DNA of 64,000 nt from Deltaproteobacteria bacterium (GCA_019308905.1 JAFDHF010000010.1:1-64000); one strand, 5' to 3'. Positions 44,449 to 54,052 are shown, counted from the stretch's first letter. The notes: a model not told the origin generated them from the letters alone. Numbers and translations are program-made.

Positions 44449-45471
44449 GTGAAAGCAATCGTACTCAAAGGCCCGAATGACTTCTCTCTCCAAAGCGTGG
44501 AAGAGCCCGCCCCTGGGCCGGACGAAGTGGAGATCCGTGTCCGCTTCGTCGGCATATGCGGCACCGATCTGCTTCTTCTCCGGGGAGGGAATCCTTTTGT
44601 CCCTTACCCCATAGTGCCCGGCCATGAGAGTATGGGAGAGGTTTTGCGGGCCCCGGCAGACTCGACCCTGAAGGAGGGTGACAGGGTAACGGTCTTCCCT
44701 GCCTACGGTTGTGGAAAATGCGACGCCTGCAAGGCGGGGCGCATCCCTCATTGTCCCGAGGCCAGGACCGAAGGCGTCCTGAGACCCAGAGGATACTTTG
44801 CGGAGCGTATCGTAGCCCACCACCAGAGGGTGTTCACCCTGCCGGCGTCGATAGAGGATGAGGTTGGAGCCATGGTGGAGCCCACGGCAGTCGCCGTTCA
44901 TGCAAACCGCCGGGCCGGACTCGACAGGGGAGCCAGGGTGGTGGTGATCGGGGGTGGAACCATCGGGCTTCTCGCTGCTCAAGTCGCCAAGGCCTATGGC
45001 GCCTCTCAGGTCGTTCTTTCCGAGCCCATCTCGGAAAGGAGGGCCCTGGCCAGGAGATTGGGAATCGACCAGGTCTGCAACCCGTTGGAGACGGATCCAA
45101 TCTCCTTTGTCCGCAGGACAGGAGATGGAGTGGACGGGGTCCTCGATGTGGTGGGCACACAGGAGACGCTGGCTGCCAGTGAGGAGATGCTGCGGCCAGA
45201 CGGACGGCTCGTGCTTGTGGCCATGCCGCACCAACCCACATTGGCCATTCCTTACCAGGGGGTCTTCTCCAAAGAACTGAACGTTGTCGGATCCCGCACT
45301 TACTTCGTTGAGGACTTCCCGGAGGCGATCCGGCTTCTCGAGACCGGGCAGGTCGAGGCGAAACCGCTTATTGGAGCGGTACTGCCCATGGAGCGCTTCA
45401 CCGAAGCCGTGGAACTCCTGGAAAAACACCCGGAAAGATACGTGAAGATTCTGATCAGTCCGCTCATGTGA
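44449..45471 (+). CDS. Zinc-dependent alcohol/polyol dehydrogenase (MDR family)
   Basis: 340 residues from a GTG behind AGGAAG. Catalytic zinc ligands are C37 (GICGTD) and H59-E60 (PGHES). Structural zinc cysteines are C88, C91, C94 and C102. The NAD-binding VVVIGGGTIGLLAAQ is in the middle. It resembles sorbitol, galactitol or threonine dehydrogenases; oxidation of a secondary alcohol with NAD is likely. It lies inside the CoA-linked catabolic block. Confidence 0.9.
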   Translation: MKAIVLKGPNDFSLQSVEEPAPGPDEVEIRVRFVGICGTDLLLLRGGNPFVPYPIVPGHESMGEVLRAPADSTLKEGDRVTVFPAYGCGKCDACKAGRIPHCPEARTEGVLRPRGYFAERIVAHHQRVFTLPASIEDEVGAMVEPTAVAVHANRRAGLDRGARVVVIGGGTIGLLAAQVAKAYGASQVVLSEPISERRALARRLGIDQVCNPLETDPISFVRRTGDGVDGVLDVVGTQETLAASEEMLRPDGRLVLVAMPHQPTLAIPYQGVFSKELNVVGSRTYFVEDFPEAIRLLETGQVEAKPLIGAVLPMERFTEAVELLEKHPERYVKILISPLM

Positions 45472-45493
45472 GACGCTATCCCGGATCGATACC

Positions 45494-46675
45494 ATGGTGA
45501 GAGCTATGCATTCAAGTATAGACGCCTGGCCGCTGACCAGGGAACAGAGAAGAATACGCGGGAAGGCACGCCGTTTCGCCCAGCGGGAGGTTATCCCCCT
45601 TGCCAGGGAACTCGATGAAGACTCCCGCTTCCCGGAAGAACTCTATAAGAAGATGGCACAGCAACGCCTTCTGGGGATCACCATCCCCAGGGATTGGGGC
45701 GGGGCCGGCCTGGATACGGTATCCTATGCCCTGGTCATGGAAGAACTCGGCTGGGGCTATGCGTCGATAGCGGATCAGTGCGGTCTCGTGGAGCTCTGTT
45801 CGACTCTACTGTCTGAGCTTGGAACTCCCGAGCAAAAGAGACGCTTCCTCGTGCCCCTCCTGCGGGGGGAGACCAAGGTCTCCTTTGCCCTTACTGAACC
45901 CGATGCAGGCTCGGACCTGGCGTCGATCACCACACGGGCACGTAAAACCCCTGAGGGTTACGTGCTCAGTGGAAGCAAGACCCTTATCCACAACGGGCCT
46001 ATCTGTGACTTCGCCCTGGTCTTGGCCAGATCGCAGGAAGATTCGGTGGGCCATCGGGGCATGGGAATCTTCATAGTGGAGTCGAGTTCACCCGGCTTCT
46101 CCAGGGGTGAGAAAGAGCACAAGTTGGGCCAGCGGGCGTCTCAACTGTCCGACTTGGCCTTTGACGATTGCCCCATACCCCGGGACGCCCTGCTGGGCAA
46201 TGAGGGCGAGGGTTTCAGGAACATGATGATCGTCCTCGAGAAGGGGCGCATCGGCATAGCCGCCCTCGCGGTGGGAATTACCAGAGCGGCATTGGAAGAA
46301 TCACTGGAGTTTGCGGCAGAGCGGAAACAGTTCGGCCGGCCCATATCGGATTTTCAGGCGAATCGATGGAAGCTCGCCGACATGGCCGTCGACATCTTCG
46401 CCGCCAGAGCGATGATCATCCATGCAGCACGGCTCAAGGACAAGGGCATTCCTGCGGTAATGCATGCTTCCATGGCCAAACTCTTTGCCTCCCAGGTAGC
46501 TGTGAGGCATACCAGGGCCGCCCTGGACATCCACGGCGCTTACGGCTGCTTCAACGATCACAGGGTGGAACGGCTCTTTCGGGATGCCAAAATCACGCAG
46601 ATCTACGAGGGAACCAGTGAGATCCAGCACATAATCATCGCCAGAAGCCTTCTTGAAAGGGGGATCGCCCCGTAG
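45494..46675 (+). CDS. Acyl-CoA dehydrogenase
   Basis: 393 residues, standard length. FAD/substrate motifs: FALTEPDAGSDLASI, LSGSKTLIHNGP, ERKQFGRPISDFQ, and the catalytic-Glu region QIYEGTSEIQHIIIARSLL. Oxidises an acyl-CoA to the 2-enoyl-CoA, feeding electrons to an ETF. An in-frame ATG at 45506 is an alternative start. No ETF genes are in the window. The next SDR begins 31 bp later. Confidence 0.93.
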   Translation: MVRAMHSSIDAWPLTREQRRIRGKARRFAQREVIPLARELDEDSRFPEELYKKMAQQRLLGITIPRDWGGAGLDTVSYALVMEELGWGYASIADQCGLVELCSTLLSELGTPEQKRRFLVPLLRGETKVSFALTEPDAGSDLASITTRARKTPEGYVLSGSKTLIHNGPICDFALVLARSQEDSVGHRGMGIFIVESSSPGFSRGEKEHKLGQRASQLSDLAFDDCPIPRDALLGNEGEGFRNMMIVLEKGRIGIAALAVGITRAALEESLEFAAERKQFGRPISDFQANRWKLADMAVDIFAARAMIIHAARLKDKGIPAVMHASMAKLFASQVAVRHTRAALDIHGAYGCFNDHRVERLFRDAKITQIYEGTSEIQHIIIARSLLERGIAP

Positions 46676-46706
46676 GCCATCGGGGGATGATAAGGAGGCG
46701 GACAGA

Positions 46707-47507
46707 GTGAACGGGAAGGCGCTCGACTCGAGGCGAGCACAAGAACTGGTCCTGATAACAGGGTCCCGGAGAGGGATCGGACTGGGCATCGCCCAGGCCT
46801 TATCCGAGCTCGGTTTCACAATCATTCTCAATGGGGTTTCCCCCCCATCCGAGGCCGCAGCGGCGATCGCGAAGATCGAGGCAAATCGATGTCCCTGCCG
46901 CTACATCCAGGCCGATATCGCAAAGAAGGAGGACCGAAGGCGCCTCGTCCTACAGATAAGACAGGAGTTCGGCAGACTCGACATTCTCGTGAACAACGCC
47001 GGCGTGGCTCCTAAACCCAGAGAAGACATCCTGGAGGCGAGCGAGGAGAGTTTCGACCGTCTCATCAATACAAACCTCAAAGGCCCGTATTTTCTGACAC
47101 AGGCCGTGGCCAACTGGATGATCGAGCAGAAAAGGGATGATCCCCTGCGGAATCCCATGATCATCAATATGGGGTCGCTCAACTCGTATACACCCTCTGT
47201 CTCCAGAGGAGACTACTGCGTGTCCAAGGCCGGCCTCTCCATGATGACCGCTCTGTTTTCCATAAGGCTCGCCGAATTCGGCATAAGGGTTTATGAAATC
47301 AGGCCGGGCATCATCAAGACCGATATGACCAGCCCGGTACGTGAAAGATACGACCGTCTCATTGCAGAGGGTATAACACCCATCAAACGATGGGGCACCC
47401 CGGAGGACGTGGCAAAGGCGGTCGTTGCATTGGTGGAGGGGTGCCTTCCCTTTTCTACTGGAGAGATAATCAACGTGGATGGAGGATTCCACCTGAGATC
47501 CCTCTAG
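46707..47507 (+). CDS. SDR family oxidoreductase
   Basis: 266 residues from the GTG at 46707, which has AAGGAGG at good distance; the longer frame from 46653 overlaps the previous gene without a ribosome site. The cofactor loop TGSRRGIG is at 18-25, with LVNNAG, NMGSL and the YCVSK catalytic pair. The C-terminal TGEIINVDGGF is FabG-like. Last gene of the plus-strand catabolic block, so a 3-hydroxyacyl or sugar-derived substrate is likely. Confidence 0.88.
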   Translation: MNGKALDSRRAQELVLITGSRRGIGLGIAQALSELGFTIILNGVSPPSEAAAAIAKIEANRCPCRYIQADIAKKEDRRRLVLQIRQEFGRLDILVNNAGVAPKPREDILEASEESFDRLINTNLKGPYFLTQAVANWMIEQKRDDPLRNPMIINMGSLNSYTPSVSRGDYCVSKAGLSMMTALFSIRLAEFGIRVYEIRPGIIKTDMTSPVRERYDRLIAEGITPIKRWGTPEDVAKAVVALVEGCLPFSTGEIINVDGGFHLRSL

Positions 47508-47554
47508 CCGGCAAGGCACGGATGAGGGAGAGACCAGCCCATCTTCAGGTAGAA

Positions 47555-48895
47555 CTACAGTCCGAGGCGGTTTTCCACCTCCCAAAGGGCCCGGTCGATG
47601 GTTCCCACCCCCTGTTCGACTTCCTTCCGGGTAATAGTGAGAGGCGGGGCGAACTCCAGGGCGTTTCCCATGCTCCTGAAAATGGCCCCGTGTTTTCGGC
47701 CGGCAAGACTCAACCGAAAGGGAATCTCATCTTCAGGGGGGAAAGGAAGGCGCCTCTTCTTCTCCTTGACTATCTCCAAAGCGCACCACAAACCCAATCC
47801 CCGTGCTTCACCCACGATGGGGTGTCTCTCCAGGTCTTTGAGCCCCTCCAGCAGGTACTCGCCCATCCGGGCCGCGTTGGCAACGAGGTTTTCCCGCTGG
47901 AGAACCTCGATATTGGCCAGAGCGGCCGCACAGCTGACCGGATGGTTGCCGTAGGTGTGAATGTGCAGGAAAGTCGGGATGGCCCGGGCGATCTCCCGGG
48001 TCGTACTGGTCGCTCCGAGCGGGGCGTATCCCCCTGTCAACTGCTTGGCCATGGTCATGATGTCGGGCCGGATGTGATAGTGGTCGGCCGCAAACATCCT
48101 GCCTGTCCGGCCGAAGCCGACTATGACCTCATCGATGATGAGCAGGACACCGTACCGGTCACAGATCTCTCGGATCCGGTCGAAATACCCTTCAGGGGGT
48201 GGAAGCGCGCCCATTGCCTGCATGACCGTTTCCGCTATGAAAGCGGCTACCAGGTCCGGCCCCTCGAACTGGATCAGAGAATCGAGGGCATCCGCACATG
48301 CCAGGTCGCAGGCAGGATGGGTCAGGTTCAGAGGGCATCTGTAGCAGTAGGGAGGGATGAGAAAGCTGTGTCCCGGAACCAGGGGGGCCATGACATGCCG
48401 CATGGGATGGAGGAAGCCCAGGGCGCTCAAGGCGCCCATGGTCTGCCCGTGGTAGGCGTTATGACGCGAAATGATCTTGAAGCGTTTGGTCCTTCCCTCG
48501 TAGTAGTGGTACTGCTTGGCAATCTTGAAGGCCGTTTCAACCGCCTCGGATCCATCGCAGACAAAACAGGTGGTGGCAAGCTCCCCTGGGAGGAATGATG
48601 CCAGCTTCTTGGCCAGCTCCACCGCTGGAAGGGTGATGAAATTCGAGGGAGAGAAATAGTGCATCTTTACGGCCTGGTCGTACATGGCCTGGGCCACCTC
48701 TTGCCGGCCGTATCCGATGCCGCTCGCCCGTGTATTCCCCGAGATCAGGTCCAGGTAGCAGTTCCCCTCCTCGTCATAGACGGAATTGCCTTCACCCCGG
48801 ACGATGACCGGCACCCTTCCCTCGCTTATGTCTTCTCTCCGGGTATTGTACAAAAAGAGATAGTCGAACGCATCCTGTAAAGTCTTCGAACCCAC
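47555..48895 (-). CDS. Class III aminotransferase (PLP-dependent)
   Basis: 446 residues from a GTG behind AAGGAGGGG. The PLP Lys is in MTMAKQLTGGYAPLGA, with FVCDGSEAVETAFKIAK and LLIIDEVIVGFGRTG. It is near the omega-amino acid:pyruvate, taurine:pyruvate or beta-alanine aminotransferases, so it would move an amino group from an omega-amino acid or amine. An unusual Cys-rich insertion (PPYCYRCPLNLTHPACDLAC) lies near the middle. It follows the flavoprotein gene on the minus strand. Confidence 0.9.
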   Translation of the reverse strand: MGSKTLQDAFDYLFLYNTRREDISEGRVPVIVRGEGNSVYDEEGNCYLDLISGNTRASGIGYGRQEVAQAMYDQAVKMHYFSPSNFITLPAVELAKKLASFLPGELATTCFVCDGSEAVETAFKIAKQYHYYEGRTKRFKIISRHNAYHGQTMGALSALGFLHPMRHVMAPLVPGHSFLIPPYCYRCPLNLTHPACDLACADALDSLIQFEGPDLVAAFIAETVMQAMGALPPPEGYFDRIREICDRYGVLLIIDEVIVGFGRTGRMFAADHYHIRPDIMTMAKQLTGGYAPLGATSTTREIARAIPTFLHIHTYGNHPVSCAAALANIEVLQRENLVANAARMGEYLLEGLKDLERHPIVGEARGLGLWCALEIVKEKKRRLPFPPEDEIPFRLSLAGRKHGAIFRSMGNALEFAPPLTITRKEVEQGVGTIDRALWEVENRLGL

Positions 48896-48911
48896 CTCGT
48901 CCCCCCTCCTT

Positions 48912-49001
48912 GAACACGATCACGTTCCACGAACACGCTCCACGAACACGATCACGCTCCACGAACACGTTCCACGATCACGAACACGCTCCACGCCCAC
49001 G
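48912..49001. repeat. Tandem array of CACGAA/CACGTT-type units without terminal repeats (copy D)
   Basis: About 90 bp of 6- and 7-base units (GAACACG, ATCACG, CTCCACG, TTCCACG) in the flavoprotein-aminotransferase intergenic gap, ending just before the aminotransferase ribosome site. It is the array part of the dispersed element without the flanking blocks and inverted ends. Confidence 0.65.
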
Positions 49002-49058
49002 CTTCCAGGCGGCTGTCCTGTGCCTTTCCCCGGGAAGCCGGGGCCTCGGTCATATCCT

Positions 49059-51074
49059 CTACTCTCCCGGCTCGTAGATCTCACCCTCCCTGAAAGCCGC
49101 CCATACGGTCTCGAACCACCCCTCTGCCTGAGGTATGGGCCGCCGGTCGACCCATCTGTTCTCGACCTTGTCGCCGGACCTTGCCACTGTTTCGAGGACT
49201 CTCCCGCGAAACTCCGGGTTCTCCGGAGCGAACCGCCACCGGTCAGGGAGCTTTTCATGAACCGCCGTACCATCCCTGTCGAGGACCATAGCCGAACCCC
49301 TGCTGCCGACTCCACTCTCAACGGCATGGAGAACCGCCTCGAGATACACGGCATGGGCGTAGCACAATTGCCGGTTTCTCAAAGCTTCGGCCAGATCCCC
49401 CAAGGTCTCGAAACCGCATCCCCTCGATTCCATCGTACGCCATTGGCCCCACGCCTCGGAGACGGCCCGGCGCAATTCCTGGAGAGATCTTACATGGGAA
49501 CCCGCCCGGGTCATCCTCATTTGGAACTCATCCCGTTCCACCTTCCAATCCACCGTTGTGGCTCTCCCTTTCTCAATCCACCTCAAAATATCCGAAAGTT
49601 CGCTCCTGGCCTTGTCCTTGAACAGATCCACGGGGAGGGTCCATTCCCTGTAACGGTTTGCAATGTACTCGGCCGCCCGGAATCCTCCCACCTGCCCGGA
49701 GTTGAGGGCGGAACCACCCGGCCGGGTGACCCCATGCGACCCGTTCACCTCTCCCACCGGAAAGAGATGCTTGATATTGGTCGATTCCCACCAGATGTTG
49801 CCGGCCAGACCACCGTTGTTGTGCTGGGCACAGACCGCTATCTCCAATGGCTCCCTCTCAAGGTCTATACCATGATCCCTGTAAAGGTCGGCGGCGGGTT
49901 GATTCATGGCCTTCAACCGTTCGAGGGGGGTATCGGCCACCGCCCGGGACTTGGAAAGGTATTGGCGCGCCTCGTCGCTCAGCTCCTCCAGGCTGAATCC
50001 CTCGGGGTTCTTCCTGAAATCGAGAAAAACGCGCCGGCCCTTGACAATAGTCTCGATGTAAACCAGGACGTCGATAAGAGACGACCCCCCCACGATCTTC
50101 GCCGCATCGAAGGGCCATTGATACCCTTTGAGAAAAACGGCGCTGCTCATGGCACCCACAGAATCGAAGTAGGGCCTGAGGAATTCCTCCTCAGGTCCTG
50201 ATCCCTCGGGCCCGGTGCTGAACACCCTGGGAACGACCTGCATGTAGCTCCCGGAAACATTCCACCTGAACTTTATGGATGACAGGCCGAACTGGGACTC
50301 TGGAAGGCTGTTCGCCTTTGCCCCTACCAAGAGGGCCAGGCCTATGCCCCCGGTCTGACTCTCCGGGTAGACCCGTGTCTTGTAGATGCCGGCAGGACCC
50401 CCTGTGGCGAAAATCACATTCTCGCCCGCATAGATCTCGAAAACCTCTCGCCAATCCCCGATCCGCCCCGACGAATTCTCGAGATTCAGAGCAATCGCTC
50501 CGGCCACTCGCTTCTCGTCTTCTTCTCCGAGGCATAGGAGGGCAACCACGACCCGCCCTTCCCGGACAGGAATTCTCCGCCGCCGCACCTCTCGAATCAG
50601 CTCCCTGCACATCTCCCTCGACGTATAAGGGCCCACCGATGTGGCTCGCTGCCGGGGATCGTGATCAGTCTTGTATCCCACGAACTGCCCGAACCGGTCC
50701 CTCGGGAAAGGCACGCCCAGATCGACCAGGTGGAGAAAAGCTCTGGCCGAGAGGCTCGCCTCGACCAGGGCCAGATCGCCGTGCATGCTGCCCCCCGCAA
50801 AGATCGATTCCGCAACATCCATAGGCGAGTCCCTGTCAGATCCGTACAATCCCAGCTTGTAGTATGTCTGTTTGTCGCTGCCGGTATTGATCGAGGTTCC
50901 CCTGTCGAGCCCCTCGGTAAGAATCAGCAAGTCCTCCAGACCCGCCCGATCAACCTGGACTGCTGCGTTAAGCCCGGCCGCTCCACTGCCGACCACGAGG
51001 GTGTGAACCCGATAGACCTTGAAATTCAGCTCCTTTCCGGAAACGCTCCTTACTCGGAGAGAGTCTTCACGCAT
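49059..51074 (-). CDS. FAD-dependent fumarate-reductase/succinate-dehydrogenase-like flavoprotein
   Basis: 671 residues from the ATG at 51074 behind GGAGGAGACC. The FAD-binding loop VVGSGAAGLNAA begins near residue 27, TGGPAGIYK lies in the middle, and the C-terminal cofactor region shows LFPVGEVNGSHGVTRPGGSA then GQVGGFRAAEYIA. The layout is like the catalytic flavoprotein of fumarate reductase or adenylylsulfate reductase. No iron-sulfur or membrane partner gene is adjacent, so its electron partner is unknown. It begins a minus-strand unit with the aminotransferase. Confidence 0.82.
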   Translation of the reverse strand: MREDSLRVRSVSGKELNFKVYRVHTLVVGSGAAGLNAAVQVDRAGLEDLLILTEGLDRGTSINTGSDKQTYYKLGLYGSDRDSPMDVAESIFAGGSMHGDLALVEASLSARAFLHLVDLGVPFPRDRFGQFVGYKTDHDPRQRATSVGPYTSREMCRELIREVRRRRIPVREGRVVVALLCLGEEDEKRVAGAIALNLENSSGRIGDWREVFEIYAGENVIFATGGPAGIYKTRVYPESQTGGIGLALLVGAKANSLPESQFGLSSIKFRWNVSGSYMQVVPRVFSTGPEGSGPEEEFLRPYFDSVGAMSSAVFLKGYQWPFDAAKIVGGSSLIDVLVYIETIVKGRRVFLDFRKNPEGFSLEELSDEARQYLSKSRAVADTPLERLKAMNQPAADLYRDHGIDLEREPLEIAVCAQHNNGGLAGNIWWESTNIKHLFPVGEVNGSHGVTRPGGSALNSGQVGGFRAAEYIANRYREWTLPVDLFKDKARSELSDILRWIEKGRATTVDWKVERDEFQMRMTRAGSHVRSLQELRRAVSEAWGQWRTMESRGCGFETLGDLAEALRNRQLCYAHAVYLEAVLHAVESGVGSRGSAMVLDRDGTAVHEKLPDRWRFAPENPEFRGRVLETVARSGDKVENRWVDRRPIPQAEGWFETVWAAFREGEIYEPGE

Positions 51075-51181
51075 CGGTCTCCTCCACCGGACCACGGCAG
51101 CAACAACCCCCTGCCCCCCTGCCACCTCTTGGAAGGACCGGCAACGGCTCCTGCCTGTGACCGAAAAATCCGGAATTTCTG

Positions 51182-51209
51182 TTCTTCCTGTCCCGATTTG
51201 TTATATAAT
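51182..51209 (+). promoter_or_regulatory. Promoter for the cupin/aldo-keto reductase pair
   Basis: A perfect TATAAT at 51204-51209 with a weak -35 (TTCTTC, 51182-51187; 16-nt spacer), about 60 nt before the cupin ATG. It lies in the divergent gap with the flavoprotein gene. Confidence 0.45.
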
Positions 51210-51272
51210 ACCTGCAAACCACAGCCAGTCAAGGATTCTCGCAATCGGAGTCTCCTGATCGGAGGTAGGAGA

Positions 51273-51662
51273 ATGAGGATCGTAAAACTGAGCGAGCTCG
51301 AGGGAATGGCCTTCCCGACAGGCCGGGTGACCCGGGTTCTGACCGGCCGGGATCTGTTGCCTACGCAGAACTTCACTGCAGGCTATGTGGTTATCCGCCC
51401 CGGGGGTACTATCCCGCCACATACTCATTCCAACGAGGAGATCTATATCCTGGTCAAGGGGAGGGCCAAACTCGTGGTGGCCTCTGAAGAGACAACCGTC
51501 GAAGCGGTCAGCGGAGTCTACATCGAGCCCGATTCGGAGCATGCCCTGGAGAATGTGGGCGAGGAGGACGCGATCATGATCTTCGTCTATTCGCCGGCCG
51601 GAGTCGTCGACCATTGGGCCCATGAGATGGAAGCAGGTAGCGGGGGGAAGAGAGATGGCTGA
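51273..51662 (+). CDS. Cupin domain protein
   Basis: 129 residues; ATG behind GGAGGTAGGAG. The single cupin domain has the metal-binding motif IPPHTHSNEEIYILVKG (two His, one Glu) and a second motif near YIEPDSEHALENVG. It binds a metal and could be an isomerase, an oxygenase or only a binding protein. Its end overlaps the aldo-keto reductase gene by 8 nt. Confidence 0.85.
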   Translation: MRIVKLSELEGMAFPTGRVTRVLTGRDLLPTQNFTAGYVVIRPGGTIPPHTHSNEEIYILVKGRAKLVVASEETTVEAVSGVYIEPDSEHALENVGEEDAIMIFVYSPAGVVDHWAHEMEAGSGGKRDG

Positions 51663-52539
51663 CCGGCCTCTGAACATACCGACAAAAAAACTCAAATCCG
51701 GGTTCGAGATGCCCGTCTTCGGGATGGGAACCTGGATGATGGGCGGCGACTTTGTACGCGATCCCGGCAATGACGATGCGGCCGATATTGAGGCGATCAA
51801 GACAGCCGTCCGCATGGGAATCACTCATATCGACACGGCCGAGAGGTACGCCGAAGGCCATGCTGAGAGGCTGGTGGGCCGGGCCATCAGAGATTTCGAC
51901 AGATCCAGGCTTTTCATCGTATCCAAGGTCGGATCCGAGCACCTGAGGTACGGGGATGTCATCGCATCTGCCAAGGCGAGCCTCCAGAGACTTTCCACCT
52001 CCTACCTCGACCTCTACCTGGTCCACTCTCCCAATCCCGAGATCCCCGTTGAGGAGACCATGGCGGCCATGGATACCCTGGTACAGGAGGGGCTGATCCG
52101 GAGCGTAGGGGTCAGCAACTTCTCCGTTGAGAGATTGGAGGAGGCCCAATCAAAAACCCGAAGCAGGATCGTGGTCAACCAGCTCCATTTCAATCTCATA
52201 TTCCGAGAACCCGAAAGAAAGGGACTCCTCCACTTTTGTCAGACCAGGGACCTCATGTTCGTCGCCTGGAGACCTGTCCAGAAGGGAATACTCTCGAAAA
52301 AAGGAACTCCTCTCATGGATGAGATGTGCAGGAAGTACGGCAAGACGCCTGCACAGATCGCCATCAACTGGCTGATCTCACAAGAAAACGTGGTTACTCT
52401 CTCAAAGATGAGGAGGATCGAGCACATGAGGGAAAACCTCGGTGCCCTCGGCTGGAACATGGAGGCGGATGATATCGAGAGACTCAGAAGAGAGTTTCCG
52501 TCCCAGAGGGACGTCTCGGATGCGGTCCCGATCATCTGA
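51655..52539 (+). CDS. Aldo-keto reductase
   Basis: 294 residues from the ATG at 51655. The catalytic tetrad is in place: Asp and Tyr in DTAERYAEGHAE, Lys in IVSKVGSEHL, His in LYLVHSPNP. The NADPH site is in ENVVTLSKMRR near the end. Reduces an aldehyde or sugar ketone with NADPH. Overlaps the cupin gene, so the two act together, perhaps on a sugar. Confidence 0.9.
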   Translation: MADRPLNIPTKKLKSGFEMPVFGMGTWMMGGDFVRDPGNDDAADIEAIKTAVRMGITHIDTAERYAEGHAERLVGRAIRDFDRSRLFIVSKVGSEHLRYGDVIASAKASLQRLSTSYLDLYLVHSPNPEIPVEETMAAMDTLVQEGLIRSVGVSNFSVERLEEAQSKTRSRIVVNQLHFNLIFREPERKGLLHFCQTRDLMFVAWRPVQKGILSKKGTPLMDEMCRKYGKTPAQIAINWLISQENVVTLSKMRRIEHMRENLGALGWNMEADDIERLRREFPSQRDVSDAVPII

Positions 52540-52551
52540 AAGGTGAGCGGT

Positions 52552-52614
52552 GATCCTCCGGAGATTCGCGGCCGGCGAACTCCTCGGCCTTTCGGACAAG
52601 CGGGCAGGAGGATC
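52552..52614. terminator. Hairpin between convergent genes
   Basis: 8-bp inverted repeat GATCCTCC / GGAGGATC enclosing about 47 nt, with an inner TTCGC/GCGAA stem. It lies between the aldo-keto reductase stop and the isocitrate dehydrogenase stop. No T-run, so the termination role is inferred. Confidence 0.35.
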
Positions 52615-52625
52615 CCCTTGGGGCG

Positions 52626-53858
52626 CTATTCCATGTTCTCCATGATTCTGTCGGCGAATTCGGAACACTTCACCTGCCGGGCCCCCTCCATCTGCCGAGC
52701 GAGATCATAGGTAACGAACCCATCCTCGACGGTTTTCGCCAGAGCCCTCTCGATCGTCCGGCTGACCTCGGTCCAGCCGAGATACTCGAACATCATGCCG
52801 CCCGAGAGGATCAGGGAACCGGGGTTGACCATGTCCCTGCCCGCATACTTCGGAGCCGTTCCGTGGGTCGCCTCGAAGACCGCGATCCCGTCCCCCAGAT
52901 TGGATCCCGGGGCCATGCCTATCCCCCCGACCTGTGCTGCCAGGGCGTCCGACAGATAGTCTCCGTTCAGATTGGTAGTGGCCAGGACAGAGTAATCCTC
53001 GGGTCTGAGCAGGACCTGCTGGAACATGGAATCGGCTATTCGATCGTTTACCAAGATCCTTCCCGCCGGGCAATCTCCTCCGAATCTGGTCATGGCCTCT
53101 TCCTCTGTCACGGTCACCTGAGGGAACTCCTCTGCCGCCACCTCATAGCCCCAGTCCCTGAAAGCCCCTTCGGTGTATTTCATTATGTTCCCCTTGTGAA
53201 CCAGGGTTACCCTGGGCCTCCCCGTTTCGACAGCATAGGCGATCGCCCTTCTCACCAATCGCTTGGAGCAGAAGGCGCTCACAGGTTTGATCCCGATTCC
53301 CGACTCAGCCCTTATCCGCTCTCCCATGGTCCGGTTCAGGAAATCGATGACTCGCCCGGCCTCTCGGGTTCCAGCCTTCCACTCAACGCCGGCGTAGACA
53401 TCCTCTGTGTTCTCTCGAAAGACGACCATGTCGACCCGCTCCGGGTTCTTCACAGGGCTCGGAACCCCGGGAATATACCTGATCGGCCTCACACAGGCGT
53501 AGAGATCCAGGATCCTCCTGATAGAGACGTTCAGACTCCGGAACCCCTTCCCCACAGGGGTCGTCAACGGGCCTTTGATCCCTATCCCGTAATGCCTGAT
53601 GGTCTCCACCGTCTCATCGGGCAGCCAGGTACCTACTCTGTCGAAAGCCTTTCGGCCCGCCAGAACCTCCAGCCACACGACCCTCCTCCTTTCACCGTAG
53701 ACCCTCCTGACCGCTGCGTCGAAGACTCGAACCGAAGCCTTCCAGATGTCAGGGCCCACACCATCCCCTTCAATAAAAGGGATCACCGGATCATCCGGAG
53801 TAAGGATCCTTCCCGCATGATCTGTCTCTATGGGATGTCCCTCTGGCGAGTACTTCAT
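52626..53858 (-). CDS. icd: NADP-dependent isocitrate dehydrogenase
   Basis: 410 residues from the ATG at 53858 behind GGGAGGAG; an upstream in-frame start at 53879 lacks one. The substrate-binding segment [19 protein letters not shown] carries the regulatory/substrate Ser and Arg residues. [14 protein letters not shown], metal-binding [13 protein letters not shown] and [12 protein letters not shown] follow. Converts isocitrate to 2-oxoglutarate. It closely matches E. coli Icd in motif order. Single gene on the minus strand. Confidence 0.94.
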   Translation of the reverse strand: MKYSPEGHPIETDHAGRILTPDDPVIPFIEGDGVGPDIWKASVRVFDAAVRRVYGERRRVVWLEVLAGRKAFDRVGTWLPDETVETIRHYGIGIKGPLTTPVGKGFRSLNVSIRRILDLYACVRPIRYIPGVPSPVKNPERVDMVVFRENTEDVYAGVEWKAGTREAGRVIDFLNRTMGERIRAESGIGIKPVSAFCSKRLVRRAIAYAVETGRPRVTLVHKGNIMKYTEGAFRDWGYEVAAEEFPQVTVTEEEAMTRFGGDCPAGRILVNDRIADSMFQQVLLRPEDYSVLATTNLNGDYLSDALAAQVGGIGMAPGSNLGDGIAVFEATHGTAPKYAGRDMVNPGSLILSGGMMFEYLGWTEVSRTIERALAKTVEDGFVTYDLARQMEGARQVKCSEFADRIMENME

Positions 53859-53927
53859 ACGACTCCTCCCAGGATGCATTCAAGACGACCCAGCCTCCCC
53901 CTCCCCGTATCCCTCCCTGAGGGATCT

Positions 53928-53956
53928 TGTTTACTCGAAACCCAAGAAAAAATCAA
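53928..53956 (-). promoter_or_regulatory. Promoter candidate for icd
   Basis: Minus strand: TTGATT (53956-53951), 17-nt spacer, TAAACA (53933-53928), about 70 nt before the icd start. The -35 is 11 nt from the end of the partial element F. Confidence 0.4.
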
Positions 53957-53967
53957 TCAAAACAGCA

Positions 53968-54052
53968 GCCGGATTTCCTGACCTTCGGAGAACAACCCCT
54001 GTCCCCGGGCGACTTTGCGGAAGCGGCGGAGTACCTCCGCCTGGCAACCCGG
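53968..54052 (+). repeat. Dispersed inverted-repeat element, copy F (left part only)
   Basis: About 85 bp matching the left end of the other copies: GGATTTCCTGACC (degenerate terminal repeat), CCCCTGTCCCCGGGCGAC, then GCGGAAGCGGCGGAGTACC. The array and right part are absent. A separate 11-bp stem-loop follows at 54064. Confidence 0.6.

Noticed and set aside
48912-49001. A CRISPR array in the CACGAA repeats
   Set aside because: Units are 6-7 bases with no spacers of constant length, and no cas genes are present.
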